Origin: Thalassotalea hakodatensis
Lineage (GTDB): Bacteria; Pseudomonadota; Gammaproteobacteria; Enterobacterales; Alteromonadaceae
Direction of reading: 5' to 3'
Assembly (NCBI RefSeq): GCF_030295995.1
Contig: NZ_AP027365.1
Location: 1,612,001-1,676,000 of the forward strand
DNA length: 64,000 bases
Positions 18,901 through 29,280 of the stretch are shown here, in pieces. Position 1 is the stretch's first letter; every line of letters starts with the position of its first letter. The notes under the pieces were generated by a model, which saw only the letters and a program-made list of their open reading frames with translations, was not told where the DNA came from and did no database searches. The translations under genes were made by a program, and so were the position numbers.

Positions 18901-19534
18901 TTATCATGAAAGTTTAGTAGAACAGCCTATAGCGCACTTTCTATTCGCTCATGGTGCGGGTGCTGATATGAATTCAACGTTTATGGAAAATATGACGACT
19001 GCGTTAAATAAACGAAATATTAATGTCACGCGTTTTAATTTTTACTATATGGATAAACGATTATCTGATGGTAAAAAGTATCCACCTGATAGAATGCCCA
19101 AATTGTTGGAGAGGTTTGAGGAAATTATCAACACACTAAATATAACGGCGCCCTTATTTTTGGTGGGTAAATCGATGGGTTCACGCGTGGCAGCTACGCT
19201 GACGAATGAAATAGAAAGCCTTAAAATTACTCCTGAAATACGAGGTGTAATTTGCCTTGGTTACCCATTTCATCCTATTAATAAAGTAGAAAAGTTGCGG
19301 TTAGAACCGTTAATAAAGAATCATTATTCAATGCTTATTTTACAAGGTGAGCGTGACAAACTTGGTAATAAAGAAGAAATAATAGGTTATGGTTTACCGG
19401 ATAGCGTCAAAACGGTATTTCTGCCAGATGGAGATCACGACTTGAAACCACGGGTAAAGTCAGGGTATACACATGAGCAAAATCTACAGTCTGCTGCAGA
19501 CCACATTGAGAGCTTTGTTTATGAAAATAGATAA
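18887..19534 (+). CDS. Alpha/beta hydrolase of the TEX30/KANL3-like family
   Basis: 215-residue cytosolic alpha/beta hydrolase. The nucleophile elbow is GKSMGS at about residue 96, the FAHGAGADMNS loop forms the oxyanion region, and the catalytic His is in DGDHDLKPR near the C-terminus. It overlaps the end of gcvA by 14 bp and the ATG at 18887 is the only sensible start, so it is translationally coupled to gcvA. Substrate unknown. Confidence 0.82.
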   Translation: MKSFNYHESLVEQPIAHFLFAHGAGADMNSTFMENMTTALNKRNINVTRFNFYYMDKRLSDGKKYPPDRMPKLLERFEEIINTLNITAPLFLVGKSMGSRVAATLTNEIESLKITPEIRGVICLGYPFHPINKVEKLRLEPLIKNHYSMLILQGERDKLGNKEEIIGYGLPDSVKTVFLPDGDHDLKPRVKSGYTHEQNLQSAADHIESFVYENR

Positions 19535-19535
19535 T

Positions 19536-19907
19536 ATGCGTAAACTATTTATCGTGTTTGTTAGCCTTAGTGGTGCTTATTCTGTATTATTCGGCGCTTG
19601 GTTGTCTCATCAGGGCGATTTATTGCCAATAGAGAGTGTCGCAACCTTAAAGATTGCGCATTTTTATCAGTTTTTGCATACTATCGCGTTATTGGCTGTT
19701 TGTTTTTACTGGCAATTTACACAATCGAAAGCGGCTTTTTTAACCGCAACATTATTATCACTTGGTATTTTGCTTTTTAGTGGGAGCTTATACGTGAAAG
19801 TGTTGTTTGCCTGTGAATTAATAGGCAAACTAACACCCATCGGTGGCATTTTATTATCATTGGCATGGTTGTCAGTGCTCATTCACCTTAATATTCGAAA
19901 ACATTAA
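19536..19907 (+). CDS. ygdD: DUF423 inner-membrane protein (YgdD)
   Basis: 123-residue membrane protein with four hydrophobic segments. SGAYSVLFGAWLSH, the His in QFLHTIALL, LFSGSLYVKVL and LTPIGGILLSLAWL are the family landmarks. ATG 19536 aligns with the E. coli start; ATG 19521, overlapping the previous gene, is also possible. Position between gcvA and rlmM matches E. coli. Function is not established. Confidence 0.88.
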   Translation: MRKLFIVFVSLSGAYSVLFGAWLSHQGDLLPIESVATLKIAHFYQFLHTIALLAVCFYWQFTQSKAAFLTATLLSLGILLFSGSLYVKVLFACELIGKLTPIGGILLSLAWLSVLIHLNIRKH

Positions 19908-19908
19908 T

Positions 19909-20985
19909 ATGACTGCAATTGTGCTTTATTGTCGACCAGGCTTTGAAAAAGAGTGTGGCGCAGAGATCCAAGAGAAAGCTGCTTGGAATGAAATTTATGG
20001 TTATCTTCAATTAAAGAAAAATCAAGGTATTGTATTTTTTCATCTTAATAATGCTGATGAAGGTGAAAGACTCATTGCTAAACTCCCTTTGAAGCGTCTT
20101 ATTTTTACTCGGCAGTGGTTCGTGTCATTAACTGATACTATAGAGTTGCCTGAGTATAATCGTGTAGAAGCGATTATTGAGCATTTAGGTCATGAATGGC
20201 AATACGCTGACCTTAGAATGGAAACACCAGATACCAACGACGGAAAAGCATTATCTAAATTTTGTAGAAAGCTTGGTGTGCCTTTAAGGCAAGGGCTAAG
20301 AGCTAAAAAAATGTTAGCGCCAAAAGGTCAACATGACGGGGCGGTATTACACGCGTTATTTTTTAGTGGTAGTGAAGTTATCCTTGGCTACTCGCTTGGC
20401 ACAAACACTTCACCACATTTAATGGGTATACCTAGGTTAAAGTTTCCATCTCAAGCGCCAAGCCGCTCAACACTTAAACTTGACGAAGCCTTTTTGTACT
20501 TCATTCCAAAAGATGAATGGCCAACACGGTTAACGTCTGGCATGAATGCCGTTGATTTAGGCGCTGCTCCGGGAGGCTGGACATATCAACTTGTTCGACG
20601 CGGTATGATGGTAACATCAATAGATAATGGGCCGATGGCAGAATCATTGATGGATACTGGTCAAGTCAAACATCGAATGATTGACGGCTTCAAATTTATA
20701 CCAGCTAAACAAAATGTTTACTGGCTTGTCTGTGACATGATAGAAAAACCGCAACGAGTGGCTAAATTAATGGCTGAATGGTTATTACGCGGCGATTGTA
20801 AAGAAGCAATGTTTAATTTAAAGCTACCCATGAAAGGGCGGTATCAACAAGTACAGGATGATTTACAGCTGATAAAAGACATGTTTTCTGAGCATCAAGT
20901 AAAATATGAGCTTTACGCAAAGCATTTATACTACGATCGTGAAGAAATAACGGTACATGCGAGATTACTTTCACCGCCACCGTAA
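19909..20985 (+). CDS. rlmM: 23S rRNA (cytidine-2498-2'-O)-methyltransferase
   Basis: SAM-dependent ribose methyltransferase for C2498 of 23S rRNA. 358 residues from ATG 19909 (MTAIVLYCRPGFEKECGAEI); an in-frame start 66 bases earlier lies inside ygdD and is not used. An N-terminal THUMP-like part is followed by the Rossmann domain with SAM motif [14 protein letters not shown] and catalytic-type residues in VCDMIEKP and NLKLPMKGR. One base separates it from ygdD. A strong palindromic terminator follows. Confidence 0.95.
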   Translation: MTAIVLYCRPGFEKECGAEIQEKAAWNEIYGYLQLKKNQGIVFFHLNNADEGERLIAKLPLKRLIFTRQWFVSLTDTIELPEYNRVEAIIEHLGHEWQYADLRMETPDTNDGKALSKFCRKLGVPLRQGLRAKKMLAPKGQHDGAVLHALFFSGSEVILGYSLGTNTSPHLMGIPRLKFPSQAPSRSTLKLDEAFLYFIPKDEWPTRLTSGMNAVDLGAAPGGWTYQLVRRGMMVTSIDNGPMAESLMDTGQVKHRMIDGFKFIPAKQNVYWLVCDMIEKPQRVAKLMAEWLLRGDCKEAMFNLKLPMKGRYQQVQDDLQLIKDMFSEHQVKYELYAKHLYYDREEITVHARLLSPPP

Positions 20986-21000
20986 ACATATAAAAGTAAA

Positions 21001-21045
21001 AAAGGGGTCAGGTACAATTAGTAATTGTACCTGACCCCTTTTTTT
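21001..21045. terminator. Bidirectional terminator formed by a perfect GGGGTCAGGTAC palindrome
   Basis: Left arm AAAGGGGTCAGGTACAATTA (21001-21020), one base, then the exact complement at 21022-21041, followed by T-run. Both strands end in T-runs, serving rlmM and the convergent isocitrate dehydrogenase gene. The same arm occurs at 13593 and in the split copy at 15842/17212, so it is a dispersed repeat used here as terminator. Confidence 0.88.
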
Positions 21046-21054
21046 GCCTCTTTT

Positions 21055-22062
21055 TTATAATCGCTCTAACAGCGCTTCTGTGAAATCTGTTGTGCCATGA
21101 GTACCACCTAAATCACGTGTTGTACGATCGCCCGTTTCAATAACCTCAGTGATCGCTTTACGGATAGCTTCTGCTTTATCGCTCATTTCTAGGTATTCTA
21201 ACATTTGAATTGCTGCCAGAATTACAGACGTTGGGTTTGCTAGATTTTTACCTGCTATATCAGGGGCACTGCCGTGTACAGCTTCAAAAATAGCGCAATC
21301 TTTACCAATGTTAGCGCCTGGTGCCATACCTAAGCCGCCCACAAGCCCAGCACATAAATCTGATAAAATATCACCAAACAAGTTTGTTGTTACAATAACG
21401 TCAAACTGTTCGGGATTCATCACTAATTGCATGCAACAATTATCAACGATCATTTCAGTTGATTCAATATCAGGGTAGCGCTCGCTAACTTCACGGGCAA
21501 CTTTTAAAAATAAACCTGAAGTTGATTTTAAAATATTGGCTTTATGCACAGCTGTAACTTTTTTACGACCTTCCTTGCGTGCCGTTTCATAGGCAAACTC
21601 AACGATGCGCTCTGCACCTTCACGTGTGATCAAGCTCATTGCTTCTGCATGCGCACCATCTTCAGAGACTGTTTGACCTAAGCCAGAATACATTCCTTCA
21701 GTATTTTCACGGATGGTAATAATATCAATGTCTTCGTAACGCGCTTTAGTGCCTTTAAAAGACAGAACCGGGCGTACATTTGCGTATAATTGAAATTGTT
21801 TTCTTAATGTTACGTTAATTGAAGTGAAACCTTCACCGACAGGTGTGGTAAGAGGGCCTTTTAAACTGATTTTGTTTTTCTTGATTAATGCTAATGTTTC
21901 TTCTGGAACAAGTTCGCCATGCTTTTCTAACGCGACTAAGCCTGCGTCAGCGTATTCATAGTTAAAATCACAGCCTGCTTTGTCTAACACTTTGATGGTT
22001 GCATCGATAATATCTGGGCCAATACCGTCGCCTGGAATGACTGTGATGGTTTGTTTAGCCAT
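21055..22062 (-). CDS. Isocitrate dehydrogenase, NAD+-type
   Basis: Oxidatively decarboxylates isocitrate to 2-oxoglutarate. The 335-residue protein is of the short isocitrate/isopropylmalate dehydrogenase family (IPGDGIGPDI, TIRENTEGMYSG, NCCMQLVMNPEQFDVIVTTNLFGDILSDL, EAVHGSAPDIAGK). It is too short and too different for the 416-residue NADP enzyme of E. coli, and it resembles the NAD-dependent bacterial forms. It is monocistronic. Cofactor use is inferred from family. Confidence 0.88.
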   Translation of the reverse strand: MAKQTITVIPGDGIGPDIIDATIKVLDKAGCDFNYEYADAGLVALEKHGELVPEETLALIKKNKISLKGPLTTPVGEGFTSINVTLRKQFQLYANVRPVLSFKGTKARYEDIDIITIRENTEGMYSGLGQTVSEDGAHAEAMSLITREGAERIVEFAYETARKEGRKKVTAVHKANILKSTSGLFLKVAREVSERYPDIESTEMIVDNCCMQLVMNPEQFDVIVTTNLFGDILSDLCAGLVGGLGMAPGANIGKDCAIFEAVHGSAPDIAGKNLANPTSVILAAIQMLEYLEMSDKAEAIRKAITEVIETGDRTTRDLGGTHGTTDFTEALLERL

Positions 22063-22347
22063 GTGTTTATCCTTTAAAAAATTAAAATTGTTTATTCAAA
22101 GTGAAATTTACCTTGTCACTTTAAAAGTGTGCAGGTTTATACCACGCTTACTTAATGTAATCCACACTGAAACCTTTTATAGTGCCTTGTATTTTGCGGA
22201 GCCGTATTAGTAAGTTTTTGTGTAACTAAGTTTAGTATAAAAATGACAGGTTATCGGATGTGCATGACTTAACAATAAGACATTAGTCGCAACATGCACG
22301 AATAAAATAGGTAACAGGTTTATTGAATGGAAATACTTACGGTTAAC

Positions 22348-22788
22348 TTAATTAGTGTTAGGGAATGAAAGCTCTGATAATTCATCAAGTGGAGTTCCAT
22401 ATTCATTGATCACATTATCAAGTCCTTTATATCTGTCAGCCTTAGCTATTTCCATCAATTTATTATCAACAAAAACTAGATATGAACATTCATCTTGGGT
22501 GGTAATACCGTCTGATTTAACATGCTGTGTACGATAAAATAATACTTGAAAATTTTGATCATTTGCTTGTTTAGCTTCGGTAATGTCTGGACTACCAAGC
22601 TTTTCTATTGCTTGTTCAAAGGTAAACTCGCCCAATCTAAGTTTACTAATAAATTGACGATTATAGGCTTCTCGATCTTCCCATTGCATATTTGCAGGGC
22701 TATCGTCGTAAAAGTTTACAACCAATAGTACAAAAACCCCATAAGCAGCCAACGCTAGGAAAATTCTAAAAATGATCTTTTTATTCAT
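22348..22788 (-). CDS. DUF3192 family membrane-anchored protein
   Basis: 146 residues with one N-terminal membrane anchor (FRIFLALAAYGVFVLLVV) and a periplasmic domain. The stretch from FISKLRLGEFTFEQAIEKLGSPD to FQVLFYRTQHVKSDGITTQDECSYLVF matches the domain of the lipoprotein at 28893. The fold resembles small outer-membrane-assembly lipoproteins (SmpA/BamE type), which is only a hint. Function unknown. Confidence 0.75.
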   Translation of the reverse strand: MNKKIIFRIFLALAAYGVFVLLVVNFYDDSPANMQWEDREAYNRQFISKLRLGEFTFEQAIEKLGSPDITEAKQANDQNFQVLFYRTQHVKSDGITTQDECSYLVFVDNKLMEIAKADRYKGLDNVINEYGTPLDELSELSFPNTN

Positions 22789-22911
22789 TTGATAACTGAT
22801 AAATCGTGTGTGATTTTATTTTTATATAGGATAACGATAAGTAGCTTTTATTGAAAGAGTTTAACGAGCAAATCTATCACAAAATATGTAAATAACGATG
22901 ATAAAACTAAT

Positions 22912-23727
22912 TTATTCATCTGTGATGGTTAAAGGGAGGCGAATATCCCTTAAATTAAATCCTAAGGGAATATCTTGTTTTAATTGTAATAGCTTTTTAG
23001 CTAACGTGATGTCGTCGTGATACGCTGTTAATTTATCGCGAATGCTCGCTTTAATATCATTGCTATTTAAAATAGCCTGTAACGAACCATGTTGATTAAG
23101 TAGGCCGGCCGCGGTTACTTGCCCAATCCCTGGCACGCCAGGAATTTTATTGGTGTTGTCTCCAGTAAGCGTCCACAGATCCATTAACTGGCCAGGTGCA
23201 ACATTAAATTTCTCACGTACGTATGGTTCGTCAAGCGAGCGTCGATTGAAGTAATCGTAGACATGAATATGATTACTTAATAACGATAAAAAGCACTTGT
23301 CTGTTGAAATAATAGTGACTTTTTGCCCTCTCAAGGCCACCTTAATGGCTAGAGTGGCAATTAAATCGTCAGCCTCATCTGATTCTGATATTAAAGAATC
23401 AACATGTTGCAGTAAAAAGGCGTCTTGAATCTGCGGTAGGGTGTCAGCAAGGTGCTGCGGCATTTTTTTTCTACCTACTTTATAGTCTGGATAAAGCTGG
23501 TAGCGCCAACCAGGTGATTGGCTGTCAAAAACGGCTAATGCATGAGTTGGCGAGGTTTGTTCGATAATGTTACTAAGCGCAGTAGCACATGCTTGTTTAG
23601 TGTTATGTAACACTTGTTGCTTGGTATTTTCAGCAAGTTCATTATTGAGTAAAAATGGGCGCTCTTGCACCGCATAAATTCGTCTAATTAAATTCATTGC
23701 ATCAATAAGTACAACATTGACTGACAT
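22912..23727 (-). CDS. xni: Flap endonuclease Xni (ExoIX family)
   Basis: 271-residue 5'-nuclease-family protein related to the 5'-3' domain of DNA polymerase I. LIDAMNLIRRIYA carries the first acidic residue, SESDEADDLIATLA and ISTDKCFLSLL the metal-binding Asp residues, and DNTNKIPGVPGIGQVTAAGLL the helix-hairpin-helix. The ATG follows the ppnN stop without a gap, so the two are coupled; xni and ppnN are also near neighbours in E. coli. Confidence 0.93.
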   Translation of the reverse strand: MSVNVVLIDAMNLIRRIYAVQERPFLLNNELAENTKQQVLHNTKQACATALSNIIEQTSPTHALAVFDSQSPGWRYQLYPDYKVGRKKMPQHLADTLPQIQDAFLLQHVDSLISESDEADDLIATLAIKVALRGQKVTIISTDKCFLSLLSNHIHVYDYFNRRSLDEPYVREKFNVAPGQLMDLWTLTGDNTNKIPGVPGIGQVTAAGLLNQHGSLQAILNSNDIKASIRDKLTAYHDDITLAKKLLQLKQDIPLGFNLRDIRLPLTITDE

Positions 23728-25077
23728 TTAGGTTTTTCCAACTACGTTATAACAAGGCGTATATGTGCTACCTGGCAGTTTCATTCGTTGCTGTTTCACA
23801 AAAGAATTCAGTAAATTGTCCATTAGCGTCATGATTTCGTTGTCACCGGTAACGGTAAAGGGACCGTGTTTACGGATTTCTTTAATACCCTCTGATTTTA
23901 CATTGCCTGACACAATACCTGAAAATACGCGGCGTAAGTTTGCCGCTAAATTAGCAACATCCATATCATAGCTAATTTGTGTTTTTTCCATGTTTTCATG
24001 CGTTGGAATAAAGGGTTGCTGGAAATCTTGCTCTATCACTAACGACCAATTAAAGTGGTAAGCGTCGCCTGTTTGTTTGCGATAGGTTAGCACGTCTTGT
24101 AGACCAACTTTCATTTTTTTTGCGACAAGCTCTGCATCATCTACAATAATTTCATATAGTTTTTGAGCTTCTTTGCCTAACGTTGCAGCAATAAACGTAT
24201 CTATTTGTTCAAAGTATTCACTACTTGCTGCTGGCCCTGTTAAAATAATTGGCAGCTTTTGCGCTTGATTTTTTGGGTTGAGTAAAATTCCTAAAATATA
24301 AAGTAACTCTTCGGCAGTACCTGCACCACCAGGAAAAATAATGATGCCATGAGACATTCGCACAAAGGCTTCTAAACGCTTTTCGATATCAGGCATGATA
24401 ACAAGTTCAGATACCATAGGATTTGGAGGTTCTGCAGCGATGATGCTTGGTTCTGTAAGACCAATATAGCGTCCGTTGTAATTTCGTTGTTTTGCATGAC
24501 CAATAGTGGCGCCTTTCATTGGGCCTTTCATCGCTCCGGGGCCACAACCGGTACAGATATTAAAGGCTCTTAACCCTAATTGATAGCCGACTTCTTTCGT
24601 GTATTGATATTCAATATCGTTAATAGAGTGACCGCCCCAACAAGTGACTAAATTAGGTTCGCTGTCAGGCAAAATAGCATTGGCATTTCGTAATATATCA
24701 AAAGTGGTATGTGTGATGTTAGCGCCATCAGTAACATGGTGATCGTAGCGGGTATTGGTAAATAAAATATCTCGAAGTACGGCTGATAAATGCTCTTGTA
24801 TGCCACGAATAATTTTACCGTCAACAAATGCATGCTTAGGTGGGTTTTCTAACGCGAGCTTAACGCCACGTTCTCTTCTTAATACTTGAATATTGAAATC
24901 TTGGTATTGTTGATATATCACTTCTGCATCATCGGTATGACTACCCGAATTAAGTACTGCCAGTGAACAGTTGCGATACAGTTGGTGTAAATTACTGGAG
25001 GCAGATTGCTGTAATTTACCTACTTCTATTGGTGAAAGTAGGTTCATATTTCCTAAAGGGTTAAATTGTACATGCAT
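23728..25077 (-). CDS. ppnN: Nucleotide 5'-monophosphate nucleosidase PpnN (YgdH)
   Basis: Hydrolyses purine and pyrimidine nucleoside monophosphates to base and ribose 5-phosphate; the E. coli enzyme is a (p)ppGpp target. 449 residues, about the E. coli length. The LOG-family motif [15 protein letters not shown] is present near residue 262, with [16 protein letters not shown] before it. It shares an operon with xni (zero spacing) and lies 17 bp after the GGDEF gene, so all three may be cotranscribed. Confidence 0.93.
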   Translation of the reverse strand: MHVQFNPLGNMNLLSPIEVGKLQQSASSNLHQLYRNCSLAVLNSGSHTDDAEVIYQQYQDFNIQVLRRERGVKLALENPPKHAFVDGKIIRGIQEHLSAVLRDILFTNTRYDHHVTDGANITHTTFDILRNANAILPDSEPNLVTCWGGHSINDIEYQYTKEVGYQLGLRAFNICTGCGPGAMKGPMKGATIGHAKQRNYNGRYIGLTEPSIIAAEPPNPMVSELVIMPDIEKRLEAFVRMSHGIIIFPGGAGTAEELLYILGILLNPKNQAQKLPIILTGPAASSEYFEQIDTFIAATLGKEAQKLYEIIVDDAELVAKKMKVGLQDVLTYRKQTGDAYHFNWSLVIEQDFQQPFIPTHENMEKTQISYDMDVANLAANLRRVFSGIVSGNVKSEGIKEIRKHGPFTVTGDNEIMTLMDNLLNSFVKQQRMKLPGSTYTPCYNVVGKT

Positions 25078-25094
25078 TGGCGACTCCTTAACTG

Positions 25095-26684
25095 CTAATC
25101 AATATAGATGACTTGGTTTTTTCCTTTTTCTTTGGCTTCATATAAAGCTTTATCTGCACGTTCAAAGGCTATGTGAACATTGTCATCTTGTTTTATGTGC
25201 GTAACGCCTATCGACATACTCATGTTTACTTTATCATTTCTGAACTTAAAGGGTAGTTTAGCTATTGTTTTCCGCAATAAATTTAAGGTATGAATTAGGT
25301 TATCTTTTTTAATGTCATTGAAAACAAACACGAACTCTTCACCACCATAGCGAGCAACAAAGGCATGTTTATCTAAATGCTTTTTCAGCGTCCCGGCAAT
25401 AACTTGTAATGTTTTGTCACCTGCGGTATGCCCATATGTGTCATTAATTTTTTTAAAGTTATCTAAATCGGCAACAACAATCGCTAAAGGCTTATTATTA
25501 TGTTGACAGCGAGCAATTTCTTTATGGAAATGCTCATCAAAAGCTGCACGGTTATATAGTTTAGTTAAAGCATCTTCTAAACTTTTAGCTTGTTGTTCTT
25601 TAATTTGTTTTTCAAAGGCGCGACTTTGCTTTTCAAGCTGTTGGACTTTTTCCGACATGCTTTCAAGTTGTTCCGTAAATCTTTGTTGTTGATTTTTTTC
25701 ATATGCTGTTTTTCTTTCAAGCGTAGCAGCAATAACTTGTAATTTGGTGTTTATTTCAACCTTAATATCAACTAGCGAATTAGCTTTGTCTAATTCTTCT
25801 GACATTTCACTAAGTTGGCTTTGCATGCGCTCATTCAATTTTTGAAGCTTTACGCTTGATTCTTTATGAGTATCAATAGTTGTGGTAACAGCGTTTTGTA
25901 CGGTTGCTAATGTGTCACTTAACGTAGAAAGGAATACCTTTGCGGTATTTCGTTCACGGATTAAATCTTGACTGATCACATCAAAAGTCGCTAAGAAGGT
26001 ATCGAACAACTGATCACTTGGCATGGTGTCGGAAAGCTGTGAGCGGATGCGATTTAATTGATCTTGGAACTTTTTAGAAATACTAATTTTATTGAGAAAT
26101 TCATTAAACTTTTGTACAACTATTTTATTGTTGATTTGGCTATCAAGAGACTTACTCGCAGGTTTATTCAGTAAGCCATTTGCTGAGTTTGCTATATTAC
26201 CTTGTTTCAGTGCTGCTTGATAAAATATGACAAGTTCACTTAGCAAGGGGATATATTGCGATAATGCATCTTTGCTATTTTCGTTGTCCTTAAGCAATGC
26301 GCGAAGTTGTCGGCGTAAATGTTCAGGTAAACCATTTACTTTTTGTAGTGATTGACCCGCAGACTGAAAAGTGTCTTGTAGCTGGCGAATTTCCACATCA
26401 GCTTTTGCTGAATAATGATATAACAACGTGGAAGATTCATTGATCAGCTTTTCTATATCATTAATAGACGCAGAGCTAGTAAAAAGCTGACGCAATTTTG
26501 CTAATTTATTATCAAGCGATACGTCGACTCCTTTGGCGACTTTACTTAGCTTGATAATAAACTCAGAAAGCAAGGCGGATTGATGCTTTAAGTCACTTTC
26601 TACACTTGCTCTAGCGGTTATTGCCGAATCAAGTTTACGTTTTAGTACTAAAAGCTCTTTATCGACAGCTGTGTTACCCGTCAT
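25095..26684 (-). CDS. Diguanylate cyclase with long coiled-coil N-terminus
   Basis: 529 residues. The C-terminal 170 residues form a GGDEF domain with active site YGGEEF, preceded by [15 protein letters not shown] and [15 protein letters not shown]. The inhibitory I-site RxxD five residues before the active site is absent (DKHA instead), so product feedback is probably lost. The first 340 residues are soluble, mostly helical and coiled-coil, with no membrane segment. It makes cyclic di-GMP in the cytosol. It precedes ppnN by 17 bp. Confidence 0.9.
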   Translation of the reverse strand: MTGNTAVDKELLVLKRKLDSAITARASVESDLKHQSALLSEFIIKLSKVAKGVDVSLDNKLAKLRQLFTSSASINDIEKLINESSTLLYHYSAKADVEIRQLQDTFQSAGQSLQKVNGLPEHLRRQLRALLKDNENSKDALSQYIPLLSELVIFYQAALKQGNIANSANGLLNKPASKSLDSQINNKIVVQKFNEFLNKISISKKFQDQLNRIRSQLSDTMPSDQLFDTFLATFDVISQDLIRERNTAKVFLSTLSDTLATVQNAVTTTIDTHKESSVKLQKLNERMQSQLSEMSEELDKANSLVDIKVEINTKLQVIAATLERKTAYEKNQQQRFTEQLESMSEKVQQLEKQSRAFEKQIKEQQAKSLEDALTKLYNRAAFDEHFHKEIARCQHNNKPLAIVVADLDNFKKINDTYGHTAGDKTLQVIAGTLKKHLDKHAFVARYGGEEFVFVFNDIKKDNLIHTLNLLRKTIAKLPFKFRNDKVNMSMSIGVTHIKQDDNVHIAFERADKALYEAKEKGKNQVIYID

Positions 26685-26886
26685 GGATATGTTACGTCCT
26701 TTTGATAGTAAATTTTCACCCTTGCGGTAAAACCAAATATATTTTGATGTTCAATATATTAAAAACAGTACCAGAATATAAGAATATATTTCGTATAATT
26801 AATAATATACGTAAGTTTCAAAATTGTCAGTATGGAAATGCGACTATTATGCGAATAGTCATGATTTACATCAAATAAAGGATACT

Positions 26887-27729
26887 TTATTGGCGTAATG
26901 TTCTGGTTTTCGGAGCAACGCTTTCGTGGGTTGAGCGAAATGGATTGATATCTAACCCTCCTCGTCGAGTGTATCTAGCATACACAGTTAACGCTTCTGG
27001 TTGGCATATTGTCATTAAGTCGCAAAAGATGCGTTCTACACACTGTTCGTGAAACTCATTATGCTCTCTAAAAGAAATGATGTATTTTAACAGTGCCGAG
27101 TGGTTTATTTTCTTTCCTTTATAGCTAATGAATAATGATGCCCAGTCAGGCTGGTTAGTGATTAAACAATTAGATTTAAGAAGGTGTGAAACTAACACTT
27201 CGCTTACCACAGTGTCACTTTCTGTGTTTAATAATGCGGAAGATAATTGGTAATCATGCATTTCAATATCTAATTCATCTAAACACCTTGCATTTGGTGT
27301 GTTAATTTCAAGGGCAGGGCACTTATCTACGGGGAATAGAATGACATTAGCCTGGGCGCCGCATACCGCTGATAAGTCATTTTTCATCGCTGTTTTAACC
27401 TCTTGTTCACTTGAAAACGTTGTTTGGTTAAAACTGTTCAGATAAAGCTTAAATGATTTTGATTCGATAATATTTTCACTGGTACAAGGAAAGCTAAATT
27501 CTGCCACTCTAACAATCGGCTTCCCTTTTGCATTTAGCCACGAAATTTCATAGCCATACCAAACATCTTCTCCCATAAATGGTAGAGTATTTTCATCGAG
27601 TGATAATGAATCTCTGTTTAAACGTCTTGGTACGCCTTGAAGTAAAGCTGCATTGTATTGGCTCGCATATTCAGTGTTTTTGCCTAACGTTAGCTTTTCA
27701 AGTGCGTTGGCGTTTTTATATTGGCTCAT
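26887..27729 (-). CDS. queF: NADPH-dependent 7-cyano-7-deazaguanine reductase
   Basis: Reduces preQ0 to preQ1 in queuosine synthesis. 280 residues from ATG 27729 ([17 protein letters not shown]), close to the 282 of E. coli; the frame runs on upstream but overlaps the divergent syd start region. The nucleophilic Cys and the Asp are in [14 protein letters not shown], and the NADPH-binding type segment is in the C-terminal half ([16 protein letters not shown]). Long YqcD-type two-domain form. Divergent from syd, as in E. coli. Confidence 0.94.
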   Translation of the reverse strand: MSQYKNANALEKLTLGKNTEYASQYNAALLQGVPRRLNRDSLSLDENTLPFMGEDVWYGYEISWLNAKGKPIVRVAEFSFPCTSENIIESKSFKLYLNSFNQTTFSSEQEVKTAMKNDLSAVCGAQANVILFPVDKCPALEINTPNARCLDELDIEMHDYQLSSALLNTESDTVVSEVLVSHLLKSNCLITNQPDWASLFISYKGKKINHSALLKYIISFREHNEFHEQCVERIFCDLMTICQPEALTVYARYTRRGGLDINPFRSTHESVAPKTRTLRQ

Positions 27730-27793
27730 AGAAATATTATCAAGTAAGATCAGTTTGCATATTAGCTTGTATTGTAATGAAAAGTAGAGATAG

Positions 27794-28366
27794 ATGGAAA
27801 CGAAACAATTGCCAAAATTAACTGAATTAATACTTAACTTTGGACAGCAGTACCTAAGTGAATTCAAAAGTAAACTTGGACATTATCCTGTTATTGAAGC
27901 AGACGAAGAATGGCCTTCACCCTGCGAATTAACACCATTTGATGAGCAATTGGTTACTTGGCAGCCTATAAAGATTGAAGACAATTTAAGCTTCGATAAT
28001 GTTGAAGAAGCACTTTCTATTACGCTTCATCCGAGCATCAAAACATATTTTACAACGCAATATAGCGAGAGCATTCCTGCTAATTGCCAGGAAGGGAACC
28101 TTCAATTACTTTTTGCATGGAGTAAAAAAGATTTTGAGCGACTACAACAAAATATGATCGGGCATATTTTGATGAAAAAAAAGCTTAAACAAAATATCAC
28201 GTTATTTTTCGCATTAACCGATAAAGACGATATTATTTTAACAGTTGATAACGAATCTGGCGAAGTGTGGGTAGAAAATGTGGGCGCTAAGCCTCACAAA
28301 AAAGTCGCTGATAGTCTTGTCTCTTTTATTGCCTCGTTATCTCCAGATATCTATTTAGAAGAATAA
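27794..28366 (+). CDS. syd: SecY-interacting protein Syd
   Basis: 190-residue cytosolic protein that binds SecY and may check translocon assembly. Family landmarks are [11 protein letters not shown] near residue 36, [13 protein letters not shown] and the C-terminal [22 protein letters not shown]. It is divergent from queF with 64 bp between starts. E. coli Syd has 181 residues. Confidence 0.92.
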   Translation: METKQLPKLTELILNFGQQYLSEFKSKLGHYPVIEADEEWPSPCELTPFDEQLVTWQPIKIEDNLSFDNVEEALSITLHPSIKTYFTTQYSESIPANCQEGNLQLLFAWSKKDFERLQQNMIGHILMKKKLKQNITLFFALTDKDDIILTVDNESGEVWVENVGAKPHKKVADSLVSFIASLSPDIYLEE

Positions 28367-28396
28367 ATAGATATCACTCTTTACCCTTACATCTTT

Positions 28397-28726
28397 TTAT
28401 TTGTTTAGTTGACTTTTTAGCTCTTGTATTTCTTTTTTTAGCGCTGATATTTCTTCCTGTAGAGGGGTTAGCGCTTTGGTAATGGCTAATGAAATTGTAT
28501 TAGTAAGGTCATCTGTTTGCTTTGGTGTGCTGCCCTGATTGATAGTTGAATGAGGCTTAATAAAATTAGGATCATGTTGCCAGGTTTTCAAAACCGATAT
28601 AATCGTGGGTAACGGAACTGGTTGTGCTAGTTTGGTTTTAATACGGGCTACGGTGGGTTTAATTCCTTGATTAGCAAGTGTATTAGCAGCGGTTAATATC
28701 TCATCATTGATGGTCATATTACTCAT
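28397..28726 (-). CDS. Small coiled-coil protein with a KfrA-N-like helical domain
   Basis: 109 residues. The N-terminal 55 residues (INDEILTAANTLANQGIKPT and the following VARIKTKLAQPVPLPTII) resemble the predicted DNA-binding N-terminal domain of KfrA-type proteins; the last 25 residues form a short coiled coil (EEISALKKEIQELKSQL). It may bind nucleic acid as a dimer. It is convergent with syd. Function not known; the domain match is from pattern only. Confidence 0.6.
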   Translation of the reverse strand: MSNMTINDEILTAANTLANQGIKPTVARIKTKLAQPVPLPTIISVLKTWQHDPNFIKPHSTINQGSTPKQTDDLTNTISLAITKALTPLQEEISALKKEIQELKSQLNK

Positions 28727-28892
28727 TCAGCATTGTTGAAAAAACAATATTTTAGCCAATTTTACACATGAAGTCTTGCTGTAATTTTAATGTTTTAGTA
28801 CAAAGTTTAATTATTACATAAGGTTACAATTGTTGGTTTAACTTTTGCTATATCGTTGGCATTGACATAAACAATAACAATGAGAGTTAACT

Positions 28893-29273
28893 ATGAAAAA
28901 ATCACTTATCGCATTACTTGTTGCTGCACCATTAACGTTTTCTTTAACAGGGTGTGTTGTTGCTGTTGGTGGTGATGATGATCATGCATTTACTTCTGGC
29001 TTTACTGATCGTGAATATAACAACCGTAAAAAAATTGCACGTATTAACTTAGGGGCTAGCTACGGTGATGTTTCTAGAGATTTGGGTGTTGCTGACTTTA
29101 ATGAAAATTATCGAAAAGATGATAAAAACATTCAGGTATTATTCTATCGCACAAATCGCGTACACAAAGATGATTTAACCACGAAAGATGAATGTACCTA
29201 TCTATACTTTGTAAATGGGGAATTAAAAGAAACGGGTCAGGGTGGTGACTTTTCCCGAAATACAGGTTTATAG
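28893..29273 (+). CDS. DUF3192 family lipoprotein
   Basis: 126 residues with a lipoprotein signal peptide ending at LTGC. The domain from RKKIARINLGASYGDVSRDLG to VLFYRTNRVHKDDLTTKDEC matches the membrane-anchored paralogue at 22348. The ATG has GAGAGTTAA upstream. A terminator hairpin at 29281 follows at once, so it is monocistronic. Probably an envelope protein; role unknown. Confidence 0.8.
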   Translation: MKKSLIALLVAAPLTFSLTGCVVAVGGDDDHAFTSGFTDREYNNRKKIARINLGASYGDVSRDLGVADFNENYRKDDKNIQVLFYRTNRVHKDDLTTKDECTYLYFVNGELKETGQGGDFSRNTGL

Positions 29274-29280
29274 TAAATAA

